64,000 bases of DNA, from positions 2,480,001 through 2,544,000 of the forward strand of contig NC_021182.1 of assembly GCF_000389635.1 (NCBI RefSeq). Reading direction: 5' to 3'. Shown here in pieces: positions 19,791 to 29,780 of this stretch. Each line of letters opens with the position of its first letter. Positions within the stretch are counted from its first letter, which is position 1. The position numbers and the translations under genes were made by a program. The notes under the pieces were generated by a model. It was not told the DNA's origin, did not search any database, and saw only the letters and a program-made list of their open reading frames with translations. Origin of the DNA: Clostridium pasteurianum BC1 (GTDB lineage Bacteria; Bacillota; Clostridia; Clostridiales; Clostridiaceae).

Positions 19791-21827
19791 ATGAATGTAT
19801 ATAATGATATAGATTGTATAAAGGGTGTTGGTCCTAAAATTAAAATTGTACTGAACAAATGTGGTATTTTTTCTGTGTTGGATTTACTCCTATACTTTCC
19901 AAGGGACTATGAAAATGTACCCTACATAAAAAATATAAATGATGCTGATAAGGGAAAGAAGATAATAGTCAATTGCAGATTTTTAAAAAATGAAGGTAGT
20001 TTTAGAAGTAAAAATGGTAAAATAATTTCAAAACTCATATTTACAGACGGCTTTAATATTTTTAGAGGCATCTGGTTTAATATGCCATATATTAACAAAA
20101 GCTTTATAATAGATAATCAGTATATATTAATGGGAAAATTAAATAAGATTAAGGGAGAAATAACCTTAGAAGTCCCTCAGATTATTAAAGATGAAAATAT
20201 TCAATTGGGAAAACTTATTCCAATTTACTCCTTGAGAGAAAATTTACAGAGTTCATATTTTATAAGGATGCTATCTGGGATATTATCACAGATTAATATT
20301 GAAGAGAATCTACCAGATTGGGTTATAGAAAAATATAGTTTTTATTCTCTAGACAAAGCTATAAGATGTATTCATAATCCAAAAAACTTTATTGAATTAA
20401 ATGAGGCAAAAAAGAGACTTAAATTTCAAGAACTATTTACCTATTCTTTAAAGGTATTAATTCTAAGAGATTATATAAATAAAGGTAAAAAAGGTGTAAC
20501 TTTTAAAATTTCACCAGAACTTAATGAATTAAAAAATAAATTGCCATATTCTCTTACAAAGGCTCAAAGTAAAGTTATAAGGGAAATTTTAATAGATGAA
20601 AAAAAACCTTTAGCTATGAATAGATTAGTGCAGGGAGATGTAGGCTCTGGTAAGACTATCATAGCATTAATTGCTATGTTTAATGTAATTAAGAATGGGT
20701 ACCAGGCAGTTTTGCTGGCGCCTACAGAAATACTTTCAAAACAGCACTATATTGAAGCGGAAAAGCTTTTATCACAATTTAATATAAATATAGAATTATT
20801 AACAGGCAGTATCACTGAAAAAAATAAAATCAGAATTAAAAATGATTTAAAAGAAGGAAAAATCCACATGATAATAGGAACTCATGCACTTTTGGAGGAT
20901 AATGTAGAATTTGAAAATCTTGGAATGGTGGTAACAGATGAGCAGCATAGATTTGGTGTAATGCAAAGAAGTAAAATATTTAATAAAGGAAATAATATAG
21001 ATGTGTTAGTAATGACTGCCACACCTATACCTAGAACTTTGGGATTATATTTGTATGGAGATTTAGACGTCTCTAGTATTGATGAACTTCCTCCTGGAAG
21101 GCAAAAAGTGGATACCTATTATACAGATAAAAAGAATAGTGAAAAAGTATATGGATTTGCTATTAAGGAATTGGAGAAAAAAAGGCAAATATATGTAGTT
21201 TGCCCACTGGTGGAGGAAAATGAAAAACTGGACTTAAGTTCAGTGAATAGCCTAATGGAAGAACTTAAGAAAAAACACTTTGAAAATTTTGTAGTTGAAA
21301 TGATTTATGGGAAAATGCCTGCAAAAGATAAGGAAGATATAATGACTAGGTTTAATAAAGGTAAGATTGATGTTTTGATATCCACAACGGTTATTGAAGT
21401 GGGTGTAAATGTCCCCAATGCTAGTATGATTATTATCGAAAATGCAGAACGTTTTGGACTTTCACAGCTGCATCAATTGAGGGGAAGAGTTGGAAGAGGA
21501 GAAAATAAGTCTTATTGTTTTTTAATTGCAGATATTAAAAGTAAAAGGGTAAAGCAAAGGATGGATATACTTAAAAATAGCAATGATGGATTTTACATAG
21601 CAGAGGAAGATTTTAAAATTAGAGGAAGTGGTGAAATATTTGGCTTTAGGCAACATGGGGAAGATAATCTTATATTATCTAACCTAATAGAGGATTCTCA
21701 TATATTAAAAGAAGCTAATAAGGAAGCCAAAATTTTAATTAAAAGCAATGCCAAAAGAGATATATTTATTAAAGAACACATTTTAAATAAACTGGAACTT
21801 ACTTCAAAATATATATGTTTTAACTGA
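19791..21827 (+). CDS. recG: ATP-dependent DNA helicase RecG
   Basis: RecG remodels stalled forks and branch-migrates Holliday junctions. The 678-residue protein has the N-terminal wedge/OB domain, Walker A GDVGSGKTIIA near residue 282, DEQH in VTDEQHRFGV, motif III VMTATPIPRTL and the QLRGRVGRG motif VI. Its length is typical. It is monocistronic between two terminator/promoter regions. Confidence 0.97.
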   Translation: MNVYNDIDCIKGVGPKIKIVLNKCGIFSVLDLLLYFPRDYENVPYIKNINDADKGKKIIVNCRFLKNEGSFRSKNGKIISKLIFTDGFNIFRGIWFNMPYINKSFIIDNQYILMGKLNKIKGEITLEVPQIIKDENIQLGKLIPIYSLRENLQSSYFIRMLSGILSQINIEENLPDWVIEKYSFYSLDKAIRCIHNPKNFIELNEAKKRLKFQELFTYSLKVLILRDYINKGKKGVTFKISPELNELKNKLPYSLTKAQSKVIREILIDEKKPLAMNRLVQGDVGSGKTIIALIAMFNVIKNGYQAVLLAPTEILSKQHYIEAEKLLSQFNINIELLTGSITEKNKIRIKNDLKEGKIHMIIGTHALLEDNVEFENLGMVVTDEQHRFGVMQRSKIFNKGNNIDVLVMTATPIPRTLGLYLYGDLDVSSIDELPPGRQKVDTYYTDKKNSEKVYGFAIKELEKKRQIYVVCPLVEENEKLDLSSVNSLMEELKKKHFENFVVEMIYGKMPAKDKEDIMTRFNKGKIDVLISTTVIEVGVNVPNASMIIIENAERFGLSQLHQLRGRVGRGENKSYCFLIADIKSKRVKQRMDILKNSNDGFYIAEEDFKIRGSGEIFGFRQHGEDNLILSNLIEDSHILKEANKEAKILIKSNAKRDIFIKEHILNKLELTSKYICFN

Positions 21828-21876
21828 CAAAAAATTATGAATTCTATTAATAAGTTTATAAAATAAACAAAAAACT

Positions 21877-21905
21877 TTGTATAAATTAATACTCTATGCT
21901 ACAAT
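21877..21905 (+). promoter_or_regulatory. Promoter and structured leader upstream of rsmD
   Basis: TTGTAT, 17-nt spacer, TACAAT, followed by a leader of about 190 nt. The leader contains a hairpin near 21984-22017 (GATAGC paired with GCTGTC, extended by CTTCT/AGAAG), flanked by ATTTTGAAT and ATTCAAAAT arms. I cannot assign the leader to a riboswitch class. Confidence 0.45.
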
Positions 21906-22103
21906 ATTAGGGAAATGAAAGGCAACTGAAAATAAATAACAAGATAAAGATGAGAGATATTTTGAATCACACAAATAGAGATAGCTTCTGATGATAGCGA
22001 TGGATGCTGTCAGAAGGTCATTCTAATACAGAATAATTCAAAATAAAATAATTACTAGCTAATTATTTTTTGAAGATGATAAAGGTAAAGGGAGGGAAAA
22101 AGT

Positions 22104-22661
22104 ATGCGAATAATTGCTGGTCTTGCAAAGGGAAGAAAATTATTATCACCTGAAGGCATGGAAACAAGACCAACCTTAGATAGAATAAAGGAGTCAATGT
22201 TTAGCATAATCCAAAATGATGTACCTTATGCTGTGGTTTTGGATGTATTTGCAGGTACAGGAAGTCTTGGTTTGGAAGCTGCAAGTCGTGGTGCAAAGCA
22301 GTGCTATTTGGTTGATAAAAGTCCTATAACCTTTCCTATTTTAGAGAAAAATGTAGAAACTTTAAAATTTGAGAATATTTGTAAATGCTTAAATATGGAT
22401 TCCTATAAGGCATTATATAAATTATCAGATGAGAGTGTTATATTTAATTTAATATTTCTAGATCCTCCTTATATGAAAAATATGATTCCAAAAGCTATAG
22501 ATATTATTGATGATAAAAATTTGTTACATAGAGATGGATTAATTGTAACTAAAATTGATTCCGATGAGGAAATATATCAAGGGAATGGGAAAATAGATTT
22601 AATAGATTTTAGAAAGTATGGTAATACAACTGTGTGTTTTTACAGATATAAGGAGGACTAA
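22104..22661 (+). CDS. rsmD: 16S rRNA m2G966 methyltransferase RsmD
   Basis: A SAM-dependent guanine-N2 rRNA methyltransferase of 185 residues. It has [13 protein letters not shown] at the N-terminus, the SAM motif [18 protein letters not shown] and the catalytic LDPPY. coaD begins 1 nt after the stop with its ribosome site inside rsmD, the usual rsmD-coaD pair. Confidence 0.95.
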   Translation: MRIIAGLAKGRKLLSPEGMETRPTLDRIKESMFSIIQNDVPYAVVLDVFAGTGSLGLEAASRGAKQCYLVDKSPITFPILEKNVETLKFENICKCLNMDSYKALYKLSDESVIFNLIFLDPPYMKNMIPKAIDIIDDKNLLHRDGLIVTKIDSDEEIYQGNGKIDLIDFRKYGNTTVCFYRYKED

Positions 22662-22662
22662 A

Positions 22663-23148
22663 ATGAAGGTAGCTGTCTACCCGGGAAGTTTTGATCCCAT
22701 AACCAATGGACATCTAGATATAATTAAAAGAGCAGCAAATGTATTTGATGAAGTTATAGTAGTAGTTCTTTTAAATCCACAAAAAAAAGGCTTATTTTCT
22801 GTGGAGGAAAGATTAGAACTTATAAAAAGAGTTTTAAAATTTAACCAAAATATAAAAATTGAATGTTACAATGGATTACTTGTGGATTTTATGAAAGAAA
22901 AAGGAGCAAAAGTTATAATAAAGGGACTTAGGGCTATGTCTGATTTTGAATATGAATTTCAAATGGCTCTGATGAATAACAAATTAGATCCTGATGTAGA
23001 AACAGTGTTTATGATGACAAGAGCTGAATATTCCTATTTAAGCTCTTCATCGGTGAAACAAGTTGCTGTGTTTGGCGGGTGTATTAAAGGATTAGTTCCA
23101 GATGAAATTATATCAGATATACTAAAGAAATCCCAAAGTTCTAAATAA
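22663..23148 (+). CDS. coaD: Phosphopantetheine adenylyltransferase
   Basis: Fourth step of CoA synthesis: 4'-phosphopantetheine plus ATP to dephospho-CoA. The 161-residue protein starts [20 protein letters not shown], with the TxGH-type nucleotide site, and carries the [11 protein letters not shown] segment. AAGGAGGA sits 7 nt before the ATG at 22663; a longer open frame into rsmD lacks support. Confidence 0.97.
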   Translation: MKVAVYPGSFDPITNGHLDIIKRAANVFDEVIVVVLLNPQKKGLFSVEERLELIKRVLKFNQNIKIECYNGLLVDFMKEKGAKVIIKGLRAMSDFEYEFQMALMNNKLDPDVETVFMMTRAEYSYLSSSSVKQVAVFGGCIKGLVPDEIISDILKKSQSSK

Positions 23149-23163
23149 GGGGAGAATATAAAT

Positions 23164-23688
23164 ATGAATGTTATGAAGCTTTTAGAATATTTGTCAGATA
23201 TTATAGACACCTCGACAAAATTACCTATGACAGGTAAGGCTGTTGTTAATAAAAAAGAAGTTTGTGAAGTTATTAATGATATAATTTCAGCTCTTCCTGA
23301 TGAATTAAAAAAAGCTCAGTGGATTATAAATGAAAAGGACAGAATATTAAGTGATGCGCTAAAAGAAGCTGATATCATCAGGCGAAGAAATGCTCAGAAT
23401 ATAATGAAGGAAATTGAAGAACATGATATAACTAAAGAAGCAAAAATAAATGCGGAAGAAATAATCACTTCGGCACAAAATTCAGCAAAGGACATTAAAA
23501 TAGCTTCTAGAGATTATGCAAATAATGTGCTGAAAGACCTTGACAGAGAAATTAAGGAAATAAATGATGTTACGCTTTCTAATATAAAAAGTGAAATGGA
23601 GAAATTTTTAGTCAATTATCAAAAAAAAGTGAATTGTACAAGAGATATAATCAAAGAGAATATTAAAGAGGTTAAAAAGATTCAATAA
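23164..23688 (+). CDS. Coiled-coil protein of unknown function downstream of coaD
   Basis: A 174-residue, highly charged, mostly helical protein with no membrane segment. Residues about 50-170 look like a continuous coiled coil resembling ATP synthase b-subunit or DivIVA-type helices, but no catalytic motif is visible. Similar genes commonly sit between coaD and ylbJ in clostridia. The 3' end overlaps the convergent ylbJ by 17 bases. Confidence 0.75.
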   Translation: MNVMKLLEYLSDIIDTSTKLPMTGKAVVNKKEVCEVINDIISALPDELKKAQWIINEKDRILSDALKEADIIRRRNAQNIMKEIEEHDITKEAKINAEEIITSAQNSAKDIKIASRDYANNVLKDLDREIKEINDVTLSNIKSEMEKFLVNYQKKVNCTRDIIKENIKEVKKIQ

Positions 23689-24826
23689 ATTTTATACTTT
23701 TATATACTATAAATGGAAATACTGCTATTAAAACTAGTAAAGGTATTAAAATATTGGAACTTGTAAATGGAACATGGGTACTTTGATTTATTGTAAATAT
23801 CCCGTAATTGCTAATTTTAAATAGAATTAAAGTAGTGAAGGAAGCAAGTATTCCTTGAAATATTTTTCTATATATGTATTTGAATAGTGGGAAATTATAT
23901 TGGTTTGTATAGGCATAAGTCTGTGCTATAACACATAATCCACCAAAGGAAGTAAAGAAGCTAAATAGCATTAATTTTAATTCGATATTTAAGGATGAAG
24001 TGGAAACTAAATTACATCCATTTGTCATTTCAATAGAACCAAGTAAAAGTGAACCTAATATTGTATTTTGATTTACTGCAGAAAATACTGCAGTATTTTT
24101 TATTATACCAAGTAATACAGAAAAAATTGTTATGAAGCCTAAAACTAAAAGGGAAGAAGTTATAGAATTTTCTACGCTATTTTTAAGTACATTTCCTATA
24201 TTTTGCTTTTTAAAAACATGCTTATCAATAGTTTTAGCTTCTTTAAAAGCGGTATTACCAGGTATAAGTAAACCCATAATAAAACAAGAAATATAACTTG
24301 AAATTAATAAAATATAACCGTAGTGGGAGGAACCTAACATGCTTTCACCTATAGTTCCAACTAAAAATAAAGGACTGCAGTTTGTAGCTATATTAATAAG
24401 TCTTGAAGCTATATTAAAATCTATATCCTTTTTTTCTAAGAGTTCACAGCAATACTGAGAGCCCATAGGATATCCGCATAAGAAACTTATTATCAGTACA
24501 ATACTGCATTTGCTTGGAAGCCTTAGTGGTTTACATAACAACTTACCAAAGACTTTTGAATAAATATAAATTCCATCATAAGCTATAATTATATTTAGCA
24601 GCATTGTAAATGGAAACATGGTTGGAAATACTTTGTAAGCAAAGAGCTTGGCCCCATTGATTGCATTGTTAATGCAATTTGCCGGATTTATTATAATAGA
24701 AAATATAATGAAAGAGCATAATATAGTAGTGAATATACTAATGATTTCATTTTTGGTATAGCTGTGTATTAGAATAAAGGTTGTAAAAAATACTAGTATA
24801 ATAATTATATAAAAAATAATATTCAA
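23672..24826 (-). CDS. ylbJ: Sporulation integral membrane protein YlbJ
   Basis: A polytopic protein of 384 residues with about eight hydrophobic segments. The GYPMGSQYC and NCSPLFLVGTIGESMLG segments are typical of YlbJ, a nucleoside-transporter-like (Gate domain) protein needed for spore formation in B. subtilis. It is convergent with coaD and its neighbour, which also matches B. subtilis (ylbH-coaD-ylbJ). The start follows AAGGAGA. Confidence 0.9.
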   Translation of the reverse strand: MNIIFYIIIILVFFTTFILIHSYTKNEIISIFTTILCSFIIFSIIINPANCINNAINGAKLFAYKVFPTMFPFTMLLNIIIAYDGIYIYSKVFGKLLCKPLRLPSKCSIVLIISFLCGYPMGSQYCCELLEKKDIDFNIASRLINIATNCSPLFLVGTIGESMLGSSHYGYILLISSYISCFIMGLLIPGNTAFKEAKTIDKHVFKKQNIGNVLKNSVENSITSSLLVLGFITIFSVLLGIIKNTAVFSAVNQNTILGSLLLGSIEMTNGCNLVSTSSLNIELKLMLFSFFTSFGGLCVIAQTYAYTNQYNFPLFKYIYRKIFQGILASFTTLILFKISNYGIFTINQSTHVPFTSSNILIPLLVLIAVFPFIVYKSIKFIESF

Positions 24827-24902
24827 GTAAAAATCTCCTTATAAGTAATCTAATTTATTTATATTTAAAAAGGAGATAATTATTACTATTTTGAATATCT
24901 AT

Positions 24903-26135
24903 TTATTTTCTGATTATTAAAGGACTATTTAAATAATCGGATAAGGGTTTTACATTCTTATTTATAATACTGTAGGCATTAGTTGAAAGTATATCCAATT
25001 TTAAGCATTCACAGCTAACCTTGTATTTGGGAAGCTTTAGGTATACAGGAATAGTTGAATTATTTTTAATATATCTTAAAATTTCTATTCCTCTATTGTT
25101 AAAAGCAAGTACCCTTGCATAGGGGCAGGGAGATTTTCTTAGAATTTCTGTTTGGTAATTTTCAAAGCCAATAAAATATTGACATAAAATTCTGCTTAAT
25201 CTTGTGTAAGAGTATCTTTTACTTTTTATATTAGTCATGAGTTCATCAAAGTCTTTGCAATTAATAATTGATTTATAAATTTTATTATTAAGGCCCTCAT
25301 TGGCATCAGGAATTTTATTTAAATTATTGGGACCTGTAATACATTTATACTTTAAAAATTCAAATATATTTTTCAAAAAAGTAAAATCATAATTGTTATA
25401 TAACAGAGATGATAATTCCTGATAAACTGATTTTGGTAAAAAATAATTCAAAATATCTAATTCACTTTTGTTTTCTATTTTTTCTCTTATGGCAGTTGCA
25501 CTAGGAAATTTAGAGGTTATTTTTTGTGAGTTATAGTTATCGCCCTCTCTTTTTATAGTAACAGCTTTAATAGAACTATTTAATCGTATTAAACTTTTAC
25601 AATATTCAATTGCTAAAATATTGTTAGAGCTAGAAAGCATAGCTTCTATAGAATTTATGAAATTTATATCTATATCCTTGGATATAAATTTTAATAAGGC
25701 CTTACTTCTAGCAGTAAAATAAGGCAATCCTAAGGAAATATATTCTTTTAATAAATGAGAGTATTCACTAGGTGGATTTTGTAGTATATTTGATAGATAG
25801 TAAATTAATTTTAAATCTCCAGACTCACTACCAAAGCATAATGAATCTACTATTTTTAAACTATTTAGTAGACTTATTGCTCCGTAGGAAAAGAATTCTG
25901 CTGAAGAAATGCTGTATATAGCAGGTAATTCTATTACCAAATCTATGCCGTTTAAAACTGCTAATTTTGCACGAGTCCATTTATCTAACAGCGCAGGTTG
26001 GCCACGTTGAACAAAATTTCCGCTAAGTACTCCTATGAGCCCGTCACAATTTGTTATTTCTCTTGTTTTATTTATATGGAAAACGTGACCATTATGCATT
26101 GGATTGTATTCTGCTACTATTGCCGAAACTTTCAA
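24903..26135 (-). CDS. tmcAL: tRNA(Met) cytidine acetate ligase TmcAL (YlbM)
   Basis: A 410-residue nucleotidyltransferase-like enzyme starting MKVSAIVAEYNPMHNGH, where HNGH is the HxGH adenylate site. The GVLSGNFVQRGQPALLDKW segment is diagnostic. TmcAL makes N4-acetylcytidine at the wobble position of elongator tRNA(Met) using acetate and ATP, so its position next to the acetate-forming pta-ackA genes is notable. It is divergent from pta. Confidence 0.93.
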   Translation of the reverse strand: MKVSAIVAEYNPMHNGHVFHINKTREITNCDGLIGVLSGNFVQRGQPALLDKWTRAKLAVLNGIDLVIELPAIYSISSAEFFSYGAISLLNSLKIVDSLCFGSESGDLKLIYYLSNILQNPPSEYSHLLKEYISLGLPYFTARSKALLKFISKDIDINFINSIEAMLSSSNNILAIEYCKSLIRLNSSIKAVTIKREGDNYNSQKITSKFPSATAIREKIENKSELDILNYFLPKSVYQELSSLLYNNYDFTFLKNIFEFLKYKCITGPNNLNKIPDANEGLNNKIYKSIINCKDFDELMTNIKSKRYSYTRLSRILCQYFIGFENYQTEILRKSPCPYARVLAFNNRGIEILRYIKNNSTIPVYLKLPKYKVSCECLKLDILSTNAYSIINKNVKPLSDYLNSPLIIRK

Positions 26136-26453
26136 AAAATCACCTTCATTAATTATTATGTAATAGCTTATTAGTAGCTATTATACCTGATAAATACATG
26201 ACATGGAAATGAAAATTTTTACATAATCTTGTCAAAACTTAATGGATTTAGATATAATTTTATCAATATATTTACTAATATTTTATGTAATAATTAAAAT
26301 TGTTAGAAATTTTTCAATATATTGAATATAAGCTTTTTTGTTTTTTATATTGAAATTCTTCTATTAAAAGATGTATATTAGTAGTATGTGTTACAAGTAT
26401 ATGTTTAACTTAAGGAATTAAATATATACTATATAAGGAAGGGAGAAAGAAAT
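26136..26453. promoter_or_regulatory. Divergent tmcAL / pta intergenic region
   Basis: A 318-nt AT-rich gap with no ORF. A good + strand promoter is TTGTCA (26229-26234), 18-nt spacer, TATAAT (26253-26258), giving a pta leader of nearly 200 nt. On the minus strand a TATAAT-like box lies near 26180 for tmcAL. Nothing else is recognised. Confidence 0.5.
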
Positions 26454-27455
26454 ATGGAAATAATGGAATCAATATGGGAAATGGCAAAAGGTGACAAAAA
26501 AAGAATTATTTTGGCTGAAGGTGAAGAAAAAAGAAATTTACAGGCATGTGATAAAATATTAAAAAATGGACTAGCAAACATTGTTTTAGTTGGGAATAAG
26601 GAAAAAATAGCAGAAAGTTCAAAGCAATTGGGGATAGACGTTAGTGGAGCTGAGATAGTAGATCCTAACACTTCAGATTTAACAGAGGGATACGCAAAAG
26701 AATTCTATGAACTTAGAAAAAAGAAGGGCATGACTTTAGAAAAAGCTGAAAAAATGGTAAGAGATCCTTTATATTTTGCAACTATGGCAATTAAGATGGG
26801 ATATGTTGATGGTATGGTTTCTGGTGCAATTCATACTACTGGAGATCTTTTAAGACCAGGTTTACAAATTGTAAAAACTGCTCCAGGAGTAAAAATTGTA
26901 TCAGGATTTTTTGTTATGATGGTACCAGATTGTAAGTATGGAGAAAGTGGATTGCTTTTATTTGCAGATTGCGCAGTAAACCCAAATCCAACTGCTGAAG
27001 AACTTGCAGCTATTGCCATAACTACTGCTGAAACAGCTAAAAAATTATGTAATCTTGATCCAAAGGTTGCTATGCTTTCCTTCTCTACTATGGGAAGTGC
27101 AAAGGGAGAACTTGTAGAAAAAGTACAAAAAGCAACTGCAATAGCTAAGGAAATGAGAACTGATATTGATATTGATGGTGAGCTTCAATTAGATGCTGCT
27201 ATTGAAGAAGAAGTAGCTAAGTTAAAGGCACCAGGAAGTAGTGTAGCTGGTAAGGCTAATGTTTTAGTATTCCCTGATCTACAGACAGGTAATATTGGAT
27301 ATAAATTAGTACAGAGATTTGCAAAGGCAAAGGCAATAGGACCTATATGTCAGGGCTTTGCAAAACCTATAAATGATTTATCTAGAGGATGTAGTGCAGA
27401 TGATATAGTTAATGTGGTAGCAATGACTGCAGTTCAAGCACAAAAGGGGATTTAA
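26454..27455 (+). CDS. pta: Phosphate acetyltransferase
   Basis: Converts acetyl-CoA and phosphate to acetyl phosphate. The 333-residue protein is the short clostridial/Bacillus form without the DRTGG regulatory domain. Segments KKRIILAEGEEKRN, GMVSGAIHTTGDLLRPGLQ and the terminal RGCSADDIVNVVAMTA are typical. ackA follows after 102 nt that hold a long hairpin. Together they make ATP by substrate-level phosphorylation while releasing acetate. Confidence 0.97.
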   Translation: MEIMESIWEMAKGDKKRIILAEGEEKRNLQACDKILKNGLANIVLVGNKEKIAESSKQLGIDVSGAEIVDPNTSDLTEGYAKEFYELRKKKGMTLEKAEKMVRDPLYFATMAIKMGYVDGMVSGAIHTTGDLLRPGLQIVKTAPGVKIVSGFFVMMVPDCKYGESGLLLFADCAVNPNPTAEELAAIAITTAETAKKLCNLDPKVAMLSFSTMGSAKGELVEKVQKATAIAKEMRTDIDIDGELQLDAAIEEEVAKLKAPGSSVAGKANVLVFPDLQTGNIGYKLVQRFAKAKAIGPICQGFAKPINDLSRGCSADDIVNVVAMTAVQAQKGI

Positions 27456-27467
27456 TAAATTAATAGA

Positions 27468-27536
27468 AGACATTTGAAAGAAAATAGCAGGTCAAGATGT
27501 ACGAGCTCTTGAAAGGCTATTTCTTTCAATATGTCT
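27468..27536 (+). other. Long imperfect hairpin between pta and ackA
   Basis: Arms beginning AGACATTTGAAAGAAAATAGC and ending GCTATTTCTTTCAATATGTCT pair over about 26 positions with small bulges, around an 11-nt loop. There is no T tract, so it is more likely an RNA stabiliser, processing site or partial attenuator than a terminator. Confidence 0.7.
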
Positions 27537-27557
27537 AAATGAAAGGAAGGTAAATTT

Positions 27558-28757
27558 ATGAAGGTTTTAGTAATCAACTGTGGAAGTTCATCTTTAAAAT
27601 ATCAATTAATAGATATGCAGGGTGAAAAAGTATTGGCAAAGGGATTAGTGGAAAGAATAGGTATAGAGGGCTCTATACTTACACAAAAGGTAAATGGCGA
27701 AAAATATATAATTGAACAGCCAATGAATGATCATAAAGAGGCAATAAAATTAGTACTAGATGCACTGGTAGACAATGAACATGGAGTAATAAAGGATATG
27801 TCCGAAATATCAGCTGTAGGACATAGAGTTGTACATGGCGGTGAAAAATATGCAAACTCCGTACTTATTGATGAAAATGTAATGGAATCAATTAAAGAGT
27901 GTATAAAATTAGCACCATTACATAATACACCTAATATCATTGGTATAAATGCATGTAAAGATTTAATGCCAAATACTCCAATGGTAGCTGTGTTCGATAC
28001 GGCTTTCCATCAAACATTACCAAATTATGCATATATGTATCCGCTGCCATATGATCTATATACTAAATATGGTATTAGAAAATATGGTTTTCATGGAACA
28101 TCACATAAATATGTTTCAAAAGCTACAGCTGAATTTTTGAACAAGGATATAAAAGCTCTTAAGATAATTACATGTCATCTTGGTAATGGAGCAAGTTTAG
28201 CTGCTGTAGAAGGCGGAAAATCTGTAGATACAAGTATGGGATTTACTCCACTTGCAGGAGTGGCAATGGGAACAAGAAGTGGTGATATTGATCCTGCAAT
28301 AGTAACATTTTTAGTAAAAGAATTGAATTTAACAAGTGATGAAGTGAATAATTTGTTAAATAAGAAATCTGGTATTTATGGAATTTACGGTAAAAGCAGT
28401 GATATGAGAGATATAAAGAAAGCCGGTTTAAAGGAAAATGACGAAAGAGCAATCCTGGCTTTAAATGTTTTTCACTATAAAGTAAAACAATTCATAGGTT
28501 CTTATGCGGCATCTATGAATGGAGTGGATGCTGTAGTATTTACTGGTGGTATTGGCGAAAATTCACCTGAAAATAGAGAAGGAATATGTGAAAATATGGA
28601 TTTCTTAGGTATTAAAATTGATAAGAAAAAGAATGAAGAAACTATAGGCAATGATGCGGATATAAGTGCTGCAGACTCAAAGGTAAAAGTTTTAGTTATT
28701 CCTACTAATGAGGAACTTATGATTGCTAGAGATACAAAAGATATTGCAGCTAAATAG
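27558..28757 (+). CDS. ackA: Acetate kinase
   Basis: Transfers phosphate from acetyl phosphate to ADP. The 399-residue protein shows both ASKHA signatures: NCGSSSLKY at the N-terminus and GHRVVHGGE, with [12 protein letters not shown] and the adenosine-site [12 protein letters not shown]. Start codon follows GGAAGG. It is the last gene before a 509-nt gap holding repeat B. Confidence 0.97.
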   Translation: MKVLVINCGSSSLKYQLIDMQGEKVLAKGLVERIGIEGSILTQKVNGEKYIIEQPMNDHKEAIKLVLDALVDNEHGVIKDMSEISAVGHRVVHGGEKYANSVLIDENVMESIKECIKLAPLHNTPNIIGINACKDLMPNTPMVAVFDTAFHQTLPNYAYMYPLPYDLYTKYGIRKYGFHGTSHKYVSKATAEFLNKDIKALKIITCHLGNGASLAAVEGGKSVDTSMGFTPLAGVAMGTRSGDIDPAIVTFLVKELNLTSDEVNNLLNKKSGIYGIYGKSSDMRDIKKAGLKENDERAILALNVFHYKVKQFIGSYAASMNGVDAVVFTGGIGENSPENREGICENMDFLGIKIDKKKNEETIGNDADISAADSKVKVLVIPTNEELMIARDTKDIAAK

Positions 28758-28840
28758 AATTTTAGATTAATTGAAAAATTTTATTTATGTTCAAGTTTTG
28801 AAACTAGTTATCTAGGAAATGGAGACTGTTAATCTCTAAC

Positions 28841-29040
28841 TTTATCCGATGACTACCCACTCTGATACTCCCATCGCACTTTGTGAAAGCGATTCACAGA
28901 AAATCAAAGATTTTTGTTCTCTGCTTTCCTTCAAAGTGGGAGTAAAGAGTGGATATGTCCCTGGATAACGACTTCTAAGCATCAGAGGTCATAAACAAAA
29001 ACTCCACCTGATGCCAAGAATTCTGTTTATAAGATGGAGT
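28841..29040 (+). repeat. Dispersed structured repeat family B, copy 2 with nested repeat C
   Basis: Shares the ends TTTATCCGATGACTA and CCTGGATAACGA with the copies at 17211 and 33875. The inner stem CACTCTGATACTCCCA pairs with TGGGAGTAAAGAGTG. Its apical loop carries an extra ~52 nt element (repeat C, 28876-28927). A second hairpin TTCTAAGCATCAG/CTGATGCCAAGAA follows. It lies downstream of ackA in the ackA-yceD gap. Confidence 0.75.
28876..28927 (+). repeat. Repeat family C copy 1
   Basis: A segment starting GCACTTTGTGAAAGCGATT and ending TTCTCTGCTT, nearly the same as 33665-33715. It sits in the loop of repeat B copy 2 and contains its own small hairpin AAAATC/GATTTT. Confidence 0.65.
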
Positions 29041-29080
29041 ATTACAGCCACTATTTATTATGGTATAATTAAATTAAATC

Positions 29081-29109
29081 TTGACATTTATTATGTAGAT
29101 TTATATAAT
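29081..29109 (+). promoter_or_regulatory. Strong promoter of yceD-rpmF with overlapping palindrome
   Basis: A consensus TTGACA (29081-29086), 17-nt spacer, TATAAT (29104-29109). Arms ATGTAGAT (from 29093) and ATTCTACAT (to 29127) form an inverted repeat centred near the start point, which could be an operator. The sequence TTAGTAACTAG near 29140 resembles half of a FapR site. The leader is about 150 nt; it folds (TTAGCTC/GAGCTAA) and places GAGGAGGG 100 nt before the gene. Confidence 0.6.
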
Positions 29110-29266
29110 GAATTATGTTATTCTACATAGTAGGATTAATTAGTAACTAGCTATCTGTATATTGAGGAGGGAATAGCAGCTTTAGCTCAAGCTATGTGTT
29201 TTGCACATTATATACATATTCTATATGTATGAGAAGAGTTATTGATAATTTTTCAGAGCTAACTAT

Positions 29267-29767
29267 ATGATGATAAATATTTCTGATTTAATTGATAAAA
29301 AAGCAACTAAAAAAGATATTGATGTAGTATTGGATTTAAAAGAATTTAGTGATGATTACGAGACCTATCAGGTATTGGAGCCTATAAGAGTTAAGGCAAC
29401 TTTGGTGAGACCAGGTGATATAATTTCTCTTGATGGATTTATCTGTGGGGAAATTCAGCTTACATGTTCTAGATGTCTCGAAAATTTTAGCTATAAATTA
29501 CAGCTTGAATTACAGGAAAAGCTAACTAATGATCCTGAAAATAAGGATGATGAACTCATCTTTATAAATAATGATAAATTAGATTTGATAGAAATTGTTG
29601 AAAACAATATTATAATGTCACTTCCTATACAAAGGTTGTGTAAAGAGAATTGTAAGGGTTTATGTCAAGTTTGTGGTACAAATCTGAATAATAGCACTTG
29701 TAATTGTGAAAATTCAGATATAGATCCAAGACTAGCTGAGCTTAAAGATTTGTTTTCAAACAACTAA
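29267..29767 (+). CDS. yceD: YceD family protein (DUF177), rRNA-associated
   Basis: A 166-residue DUF177 protein with the CSRCLENF motif and a C-terminal cysteine-rich region ([16 protein letters not shown]). YceD homologues act in 23S rRNA accumulation and precede rpmF widely. An in-frame stop at 29246 confines the start to 29267 or 29270, yet no good Shine-Dalgarno lies near either, so translation may depend on the folded leader or be weak. Confidence 0.88.
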   Translation: MMINISDLIDKKATKKDIDVVLDLKEFSDDYETYQVLEPIRVKATLVRPGDIISLDGFICGEIQLTCSRCLENFSYKLQLELQEKLTNDPENKDDELIFINNDKLDLIEIVENNIIMSLPIQRLCKENCKGLCQVCGTNLNNSTCNCENSDIDPRLAELKDLFSNN

Positions 29768-29780
29768 GGAGGTGTTTATT

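Noticed and set aside
28841-29040. Repeat B as a riboswitch or T-box
   Set aside because: No match to T-box, c-di-GMP, SAM or glycine motifs, and it lies at gene 3' ends as often as 5'.
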